Source of the DNA: Candidatus Falkowiibacteriota bacterium
GTDB taxonomy: Bacteria; Patescibacteriota; Patescibacteriia; Patescibacteriales; UBA12075
Length of the DNA stretch: 9,059 nt
Assembly: GCA_003647675.1 (NCBI GenBank)
Contig: QMNH01000028.1
Location: 1 to 9,059, forward strand
Direction: 5' to 3'
The notes beneath the pieces are model-generated. The model did no database searches and was not told the origin of the DNA. It saw only the letters and a list, made by a program, of their open reading frames with translations. Below are positions 5,176 through 9,059 of this stretch, piece by piece. The translations under genes and the position numbers were made by a program. Within the stretch, counting starts at the first letter, position 1, and every line of letters begins with the position of its first letter.

Positions 5176-6951
5176 TTATTCTTTATCTATTTTTATTCCC
5201 AATTCTTCTAATTGTTTATTCTCAACTTCACCTGGCGCTTCCATGGTTAAATCGCGGCCATCGCCGGTTTTGGGAAAAGCCATTACGTCCCTGATACTGT
5301 CCTGATTCATGCAAACCATTAAAACCCGATCAAGTCCGGGAGCGATTCCGCCGTGAGGCGGCACGCCGTATTCAAAGGCCCGCAGAAAATGCCTGAATTC
5401 TTTTTTCTTTTTTTCATCAAAACCGATCAAATCAAAAATCTTTTCCTGCAGTTTAGCGTCATGTATTCTAATGCTGCCACCGCCGATTTCATGGCCGTTT
5501 CCAACCATATCATATTGGCGCGACCTAACTTTAGCCGGATTCTTGTCCAGCAATTTTATGTCTTCTTTTACGGGCGCGGTAAACATATGATGTTCCGGAG
5601 CAAAGTGTTCGCCCTCTTTCTCTTCTTCAAACAAAGGAAAATTAACAATAAAAGCCAATGCTAAAATATTCAGGTCAATCAATTTCAGTCTGCGGCCAAG
5701 CTCGTTTCTAAGCTGAGACAAAACTTCGCACACTACGCTTTTTTTATCAGCACCGAAAAATATAATATCCCCAGGTTTTGCCTTAAGCTTTTTTACAATA
5801 TCTCGCGCGATTTCTTCCCCTAAAAATTTAACTATCGGGGATTGTAATTCGCCCTTATCTTTTATTACGATATAAGCCAGCCCTTTGGCGCCGAATTGGG
5901 CAACGAAATTGGTTAAATCGTCAATATCTTTTCTGGAAAACTTGACGGCGCCGCTAGCGCAAATCGCCCGTACCGCGTACCCGTTTTTTTTAGCCATATC
6001 GGCAAATACTTTAAAGCCTGAATCTTTTACTATCTCGGTCACGTCTTCAATTTCCAAACCAAAACGCAAATCCGGCTTATCGGTGCCGTATTTTAGTATA
6101 ACATCGTCATAATTAAGCCGCGGCCAAGGCTTTTTCAATATTTTCTTTTTGGAAAATATTTTTTCTATCGCTTTTGTAAATAAATCTTCTGTTAAATCCA
6201 TTATATCGCTTTCATCCGCAAAGCTCATCTCTAAATCCAATTGGGTAAATTCGGCTTGCCGTTCTCCCCGGGTGTCCTCGTCGCGAAAACATTTGGCAAT
6301 CTGAAAATATTTATCAACGCCGCTAATCATTAAAAGTTGTTTATACTGCTGGGGCGACTGCGGCAGGGCGTAAAAACTGCCTCTATGCAATCGGGACGGC
6401 ACTAAAAAATCACGCGCCCCTTCCGGCGTGCTTTTTGACAGCATCGGGGTCTCGATTTCAATAAAATCCTTTTTGTTAAGGTAATCCCGGATAAAATTAA
6501 TAAATTGATGCCGTTTTATTAAAATATCAGCCCTGGCTTTTCTTCTTAGATCTATATACCGATATTTCATGCGTAGTTCTTCATTTACTTTAATGTCTTT
6601 TTCTTCCTCAATTTCAAATGGAGGAGTTTTTGACTGGCTAAAAATTTCCAATTCAGTAATTTCAACTTCAATTTCTCCGGTCTTAAGCTTCTTGTTAATC
6701 ATGTCGGCGGGTCTAGCCACGATTTTCCCTTTTACCTTAATAACCCACTCGCTCCGCAATTTATCAGCCACTTGATACGCTTTTTTATCAACTTCCGGAT
6801 CAAAAGTAATCTGCGTCAAACCATATCGGTCGCGCAAATCAATAAAAATAATTCCGCCGTGATCCCGCCGGCGATGCACCCAGCCGCATAAAATAACTTC
6901 TTTTTTTATGTCTTTTTTGGTTAATTCTCCGCAGGTATGTGTTCTTAACAT
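5176..6951 (-). CDS. aspS: Aspartate-tRNA ligase, probably the non-discriminating type
   Basis: At 591 residues this has the normal bacterial length. It charges tRNA with aspartate using ATP in the cytoplasm. The N-terminal OB-fold anticodon domain starts MLRTHTCGEL and carries CGWVHRRRDHGG (22-33). Class II motif 1 leads into the TPEGARDFLVPSR loop (175-187). The YALPQSPQQYKQ flipping loop (194-205), motif 2 FQIAKCFRDEDTR (216-228), the bacterial GAD insertion (about 298-415) and motif 3 GGIAPGLDRVLMV (534-546) follow. His31 is the residue found in the non-discriminating Pseudomonas enzyme (Leu in E. coli), so it may also charge tRNA-Asn as substrate for GatCAB; this is an inference. ATG at 6951 is chosen because family homology begins there; an in-frame ATG at 7002 lies inside the T-box terminator. 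No SD. Expression is controlled by the T-box leader 6979-7289. Confidence 0.95.
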   Translation of the reverse strand: MLRTHTCGELTKKDIKKEVILCGWVHRRRDHGGIIFIDLRDRYGLTQITFDPEVDKKAYQVADKLRSEWVIKVKGKIVARPADMINKKLKTGEIEVEITELEIFSQSKTPPFEIEEEKDIKVNEELRMKYRYIDLRRKARADILIKRHQFINFIRDYLNKKDFIEIETPMLSKSTPEGARDFLVPSRLHRGSFYALPQSPQQYKQLLMISGVDKYFQIAKCFRDEDTRGERQAEFTQLDLEMSFADESDIMDLTEDLFTKAIEKIFSKKKILKKPWPRLNYDDVILKYGTDKPDLRFGLEIEDVTEIVKDSGFKVFADMAKKNGYAVRAICASGAVKFSRKDIDDLTNFVAQFGAKGLAYIVIKDKGELQSPIVKFLGEEIARDIVKKLKAKPGDIIFFGADKKSVVCEVLSQLRNELGRRLKLIDLNILALAFIVNFPLFEEEKEGEHFAPEHHMFTAPVKEDIKLLDKNPAKVRSRQYDMVGNGHEIGGGSIRIHDAKLQEKIFDLIGFDEKKKKEFRHFLRAFEYGVPPHGGIAPGLDRVLMVCMNQDSIRDVMAFPKTGDGRDLTMEAPGEVENKQLEELGIKIDKE

Positions 6952-6978
6952 AATATTAATTTTAAAATTATAAAATTT

Positions 6979-7026
6979 AAAAAACTCGTCTCTAAATATC
7001 ATAAAAACATGATACTCAGGGACGAG
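6979..7026 (-). terminator. T-box attenuator terminator upstream of aspS
   Basis: Minus-strand 7026-7009 pairs with 7002-6985: CTCGTC/GACGAG, then a wobble-rich middle with one mismatch, then TATCAT/ATGATA. The loop is 6 nt and six T residues follow (6984-6979). The ascending arm contains GTCCCTG, which also serves as the 3' strand of the antiterminator, so the two structures are mutually exclusive. Confidence 0.93.
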
Positions 7027-7050
7027 TTTTTACCCGCGGTGCCACCCTGG

Positions 7051-7134
7051 TTAGTGAATTAGTGAATCAGGGTATTAGTGAATTGGAATTTTTTTGGTTT
7101 TCCTAATTGACTAATTAACTAATAAACTAATTAC
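7051..7134 (-). repeat. Hairpin of 8-nt TTAGTNAA units within the T-box leader
   Basis: On plus, TTAGTGAA is repeated at 7051, 7059 and 7075, with an odd unit TCAGGGTA at 7067. The opposite arm (7103-7134) is four CTAATNNN units. The arms pair once the odd unit is looped out. It sits between the 5' domain and the antiterminator, where T-boxes usually have the Stem II/III region. The intervening loop is T-rich (7089-7100). Confidence 0.75.
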
Positions 7135-7295
7135 TCGCTCCAAACAGCTATAACGGGCTTGCCCGTCAGGTTTTAATCACCCGATTAATCGGGCTTTCTT
7201 CCTGAACCGTTCCTCTTTATTTAGAAGATTTTTTGGTGTTAACCAAAATTTTTTCCGTTAAAACCGGAAAACGGCTTTAATTTAATTGTGTTTGT

Positions 7296-7324
7296 ATTAT
7301 AGATTAAATTACTGATTTAGTCAA
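7296..7324 (-). promoter_or_regulatory. aspS: Promoter of the T-box/aspS unit
   Basis: TTGACT (7324-7319) and the perfect TATAAT (7301-7296) are separated by exactly 17 bp on the minus strand, giving a predicted start near 7289. It is among the best promoter matches in the window. The -35 box overlaps the T-rich tail of the upstream terminator. Confidence 0.85.
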
Positions 7325-7357
7325 TAGAAAAGACGGTCTTAACGTAAAAACCGTCTT
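7322..7357 (-). terminator. Terminator of the map-ruvX-recO-small gene unit
   Basis: AAGACGGT (7357-7350 on minus) pairs with ACCGTCTT (7337-7330), loop 12 nt, followed by TTCTATT. The T-tract is interrupted, so strength is uncertain. On the plus strand the same stem is followed by an A/T-rich stretch with TTTTTT. It lies 28 bp beyond the stop of the 65-residue gene. Confidence 0.65.
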
Positions 7358-7385
7358 GTTAATTTTTTATGATACAATTTTAGGG

Positions 7386-7583
7386 TTATATTTTTTTACC
7401 TTCAAACATCTCTTCTGTCAAGCTTTGCTGGGTTTGCGCCCAATTAATGTATTCCTCAAAAGAAGCCTGCGTAAGTGTCCAGCCCCCTAATTGAACAACA
7501 CCTAACCCAGGCTGCCGGTTTCGCATTTTTACCGGATCAATTTTATTCCCATTCCCATCTTGTAAACCACCGTCTCCGCACAT
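7386..7583 (-). CDS. Small unrecognised protein, second of a pair after recO
   Basis: I do not recognise this 65-residue protein. It starts MCGDGGLQDGNGNKIDPVKM, glycine/asparagine/aspartate rich with a Cys at position 2, continues RNRQPGLGVVQLGGW and then becomes helical and polar (FEEYINWAQTQQSLTEEMF, 42-60), ending EGKKI. There is no signal peptide or membrane span. A strong SD (AAAGGAGG, 7 nt before the ATG at 7583) supports a real, well-translated gene. It starts 14 bp after the 43-residue gene and is followed by a terminator, so it is the last gene of the recO operon. The Gly-rich head with a more ordered tail would be unusual for an enzyme; a peptide precursor, small binding protein or antitoxin are all possible, and none can be supported here. 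Confidence 0.72.
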   Translation of the reverse strand: MCGDGGLQDGNGNKIDPVKMRNRQPGLGVVQLGGWTLTQASFEEYINWAQTQQSLTEEMFEGKKI

Positions 7584-7597
7584 AATCCGGCCTCCTT

Positions 7598-7729
7598 TTA
7601 TCTGTTTTTTTTCACTTTTTGTACCATATGAACCTGCACGCCCCGGACTATTAAAGCCTCGGCCTCAATGCCTTCTGTTTCTTCCTTTTCTTTTTCTTTC
7701 TCTTTTTTTGAATTACTTTTCGTTTTCAT
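7598..7729 (-). CDS. Very small charged protein, first of a pair after recO
   Basis: This 43-residue frame begins MKTKSNSKKEKEKEKEETEG and continues IEAEALIVRGVQVHMVQKVK, ending KNR. The first 19 residues are an alternating Lys/Glu stretch, likely disordered or a single charged helix; the second part could form a beta strand pair. No known family is recognised. Evidence that it is real is its position and signal: an excellent SD (AAAGGAGG, 5 nt before the ATG at 7729) starts 3 nt after the recO stop, and the stop is 14 bp before the next ATG, which has its own SD. It thus forms a tight translational relay recO / 43-residue / 65-residue gene. Short length and low-complexity sequence leave some doubt. 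Confidence 0.62.
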   Translation of the reverse strand: MKTKSNSKKEKEKEKEETEGIEAEALIVRGVQVHMVQKVKKNR

Positions 7730-7743
7730 TACATCCTCCTTTT

Positions 7744-8460
7744 TTAAGATTTATAATATTGTAAAAAAGAGCTTATTGTTTTAATTATTTCTTTGGCTAA
7801 TTTATCGTCAATCTTTAAATTACATAATTTTTTCAAATCTTCTTTTAAAACTAATCTTAGCAATTTAACAGAATTATCGCTTAATGTCAAGCTATTTTTA
7901 TTCTTTTGGCAAGTATTACAGACTAAACCGCCGCCGCTAAAGCTAAAATAATTACCGCCCGGCAAAGCCTTTTTTTTGCATTTAACGCAGTAAAATAATT
8001 CCGGCCGGTAGCCAAGCAAACATAATAGTTTTAAAATAAAAAAATGCAAAAATAATTCCAACTGAGTCTTGCCTAGCTCCTCTTTATTTAAAATATTAAG
8101 ATAATTTTTTAGTAAATAAAATATTTCTTTTTCCGCGACTCCCTCTTTTATTAAATCTTTAAATATTCTTAAGCCGGTGCCGGCATAATAAATCTTGTCT
8201 AAATTTTTTTTAATTTGTTTGTAGCTATCTTCTTCCAAGGCTGATCCGAGATAATTTAAGCGTTTGCCGCGGATACCCATAATATTTACACAACTAAACG
8301 GCTCAATATGCCCCGATAATTTAGAAATAATTTTTTTAGTTCCTCTGGCAATTAAATCCTGCCTGCCATTTTCCAGGCTGTAAACGCATACCCGGCTGTC
8401 GCACTCCCTAAAAGGTTCACGGTCTAAAATTATTCCTTTGATTAAAAAAGTTTCTTCCAT
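7744..8460 (-). CDS. recO: DNA repair protein RecO
   Basis: The 238-residue protein fits RecO, which helps RecF/RecR load RecA onto SSB-coated single-stranded DNA during gap repair and recombination. The N-terminal OB-fold (1-80) shows IKGIILDREPFRECDSRVCVYS and GTKKIISKLSGHIEPFS, as in the family. A helical core follows. A four-cysteine zinc site is present: CVKC (158-161) and CNTC (181-184), around the FSFSGGGLVC segment typical of RecO. Length is normal. It lies 114 bp downstream of ruvX with no visible terminator between, and 14 bp upstream of the 43-residue gene. The ATG at 8460 has no SD. The 114-bp gap holds a loose direct repeat (GCGAATC twice, near 8471 and 8498) and no clear promoter. 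Confidence 0.92.
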   Translation of the reverse strand: MEETFLIKGIILDREPFRECDSRVCVYSLENGRQDLIARGTKKIISKLSGHIEPFSCVNIMGIRGKRLNYLGSALEEDSYKQIKKNLDKIYYAGTGLRIFKDLIKEGVAEKEIFYLLKNYLNILNKEELGKTQLELFLHFFILKLLCLLGYRPELFYCVKCKKKALPGGNYFSFSGGGLVCNTCQKNKNSLTLSDNSVKLLRLVLKEDLKKLCNLKIDDKLAKEIIKTISSFLQYYKS

Positions 8461-8574
8461 ATAGTAAAATGCGAATCTATGAATATATGCAAATACCGCG
8501 AATCATAAAATTAGCCTCAAAATCTGAAAATTGCAGTAGAAATTGTCCTTATCAGCAGACCCTAAATAAATTTA

Positions 8575-8958
8575 CTAAATATTAGCATAATTTTTATCCA
8601 AATAACTTTGCAGGATTATCATGGCGGCTATTGCGTCCCGGGAGGCTTTCTCTTTTTTGGATCCCATTAAACTGTCGGCCGCTTTAGAGCTTAAACGTTC
8701 ATCAATTAATTCAATATCTATATTTAAATTTTTTTTTAATTTATCTAAAAAATAATTAAAGGCCTCGGCCAAGTCTCCCTGGCCGGACATACTTTTAGGC
8801 TCTCCGATAACTACCTTTTCTATATCTTGGGCTTTAACCACTTTTAAAACTTCTTTTAGGCTTGCGGCCACCCCGAAAGGCAATGCTAACTTTGAGCCGC
8901 TGTCCCCGATGGCCAGCCCGATTCTTTTTTCTCCCCAATCAATGCCAAGATATTTCAT
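8575..8958 (-). CDS. ruvX: Putative pre-16S rRNA nuclease / Holliday junction resolvase-like YqgF (RuvX)
   Basis: The 127-residue protein is an RNase H-fold YqgF/RuvX family member of the normal length. In E. coli it is required for 5' processing of 16S rRNA; resolvase activity was first inferred from structure. The key parts are the opening strand MKYLGIDWGEKRIGLAIGD with Asp7, VVIGEPKSMSG (49-59) in place of the usual VGLP-n--G, LIDERLSS with Glu87, and SRDAIAAMIILQSYL with Asp108. The Asp-Glu-Asp metal set is therefore intact. The ATG at 8958 is 9 bp after the map stop, so translation is probably coupled; no SD is clear. Its neighbours map, recO and ruvX are all housekeeping genes of translation and DNA maintenance. 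Confidence 0.93.
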   Translation of the reverse strand: MKYLGIDWGEKRIGLAIGDSGSKLALPFGVAASLKEVLKVVKAQDIEKVVIGEPKSMSGQGDLAEAFNYFLDKLKKNLNIDIELIDERLSSKAADSLMGSKKEKASRDAIAAMIILQSYLDKNYANI

Positions 8959-8967
8959 AATAATATA

Positions 8968-9059
8968 TTAATCCCTGGTTATTACTTCGTTTCCGGAACC
9001 TGTTATCGCTATGGTATGCTCAAAATGAGCGCTTAAACTCTCGTCCGCGGTTTTGATCG
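8968..9059 (-). CDS. map: Methionine aminopeptidase, C-terminal end
   Basis: Only the last 29 codons are in the window; the gene continues beyond the right edge. They read TADESLSAHFEHTIAITGSG and end NEVITRD. The AHFEHTIAIT segment is the C-terminal signature of type I methionine aminopeptidase, whose Glu is one of the metal ligands; the usual form is AQFEHT or AQWEHT. The enzyme removes the initiator methionine from new proteins in the cytoplasm. The gene is the first visible member of the unit map-ruvX-recO. Confidence 0.9.
   Translation of the reverse strand, partial: IKTADESLSAHFEHTIAITGSGNEVITRD

Larger units (their letters stand above)
6979..7289 (-). promoter_or_regulatory. T-box riboswitch leader of aspS
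   Basis: This stretch without a gene is a T-box leader of about 310 nt. The conserved T-box reads AGGGTGGCACCGCGG (7048-7034), with TGG (7044-7042) as the bulge that pairs with the tRNA acceptor end. The antiterminator forms by CAGGG (7049-7045) with CCCTG (7021-7017) and CGGGT with ACTCG around an AAAA loop. Uncharged tRNA would stabilise it and let transcription reach aspS. The 5' half shows a series of small hairpins: CCGTT/AACGG; TTTTGGT/ACCAAAA near 7248-7231; TCTTCT/AGAGGA; CCCGA/TCGGG near 7192-7179; TGACGGG/CCCGTTA near 7168-7151. I could not fit a canonical Stem I with AG-bulge and distal loop. A GAC at 7167-7165 is a possible Asp specifier but unproven. Confidence 0.88.

Noticed and set aside
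5353..5664. 103-codon open frame on the plus strand
   Set aside because: It lies antisense within aspS, has no start signal, and the aspS motifs explain the sequence.
6952..7002. N-terminal extension of AspRS by 17 codons to the in-frame ATG at 7002
   Set aside because: The extension lies inside the T-box terminator hairpin and T-tract, and AspRS homology starts exactly at the ATG at 6951.
7051..7134. CRISPR-like array
   Set aside because: Units are 8 nt, contiguous, degenerate and inverted on the opposite arm; there are no spacers or cas genes.
8461..8574. Promoter or RNA gene in the ruvX-recO gap
   Set aside because: Only loose direct repeats and weak -35/-10 candidates with 18-bp spacing are seen; no stable fold or clear signal.

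Overview
The window is a compact, AT-rich bacterial segment in which every supported gene lies on the minus strand, so transcription runs from high to low coordinates. Several things point to Candidate Phyla Radiation (Patescibacteria, Parcubacteria-like). One protein has the DUF5671 membrane domain plus a pilin-like C-terminal domain, a combination I associate with that group. Genes are short and tightly packed, housekeeping genes sit beside tiny unrecognised ones, and most core genes lack Shine-Dalgarno (SD) sequences. The lineage is an inference; no 16S rRNA or other phylogenetic marker was compared.

Reading along the direction of transcription: (1) 9059-7330 is a DNA maintenance operon. 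It holds the end of map (methionine aminopeptidase), ruvX, recO, then two tiny genes of 43 and 65 codons with the best SDs in the window, closed by a terminator. (2) 7324-5081 is aspS behind a T-box leader of about 310 nt. The unit has a near-consensus promoter, a textbook antiterminator/terminator pair, and an unusual hairpin of 8-nt units inside the leader. (3) 5142-3510 holds a GGDEF diguanylate cyclase-like protein, whose promoter is embedded in the aspS terminator, and a small winged-helix-like protein. (4) 3502-2455 is a 9-nt-unit hairpin followed by the DUF5671 membrane protein. (5) 2350-1744 holds two tiny membrane proteins of 61 and 77 residues and a terminator. (6) 1811-1011 is a secreted, probably outer-membrane beta-barrel protein resembling PagL/acyloxyacyl hydrolase, with a strong promoter and terminator. 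(7) 1010-1 is a YbaK/EbsC-type aminoacyl-tRNA deacylase with lysine-rich tails, then the start of scpA.

Four promoters have -35 and -10 boxes separated by exactly 17 bp, and each overlaps or abuts the terminator of a neighbouring unit, so promoter and terminator share almost all intergenic space. Three intergenic hairpins are built from short-period A/T-rich units (TTAGT or TCAAAT based).

The strongest candidates for something new are the T-box/AspRS unit with a possible extra competing hairpin, the PagL-like barrel in a lineage thought to lack an outer membrane, and the small-gene pair after recO. No complete undescribed defence or mobile system is evident; there are no transposases, integrases, CRISPR repeats, rRNA or tRNA genes.
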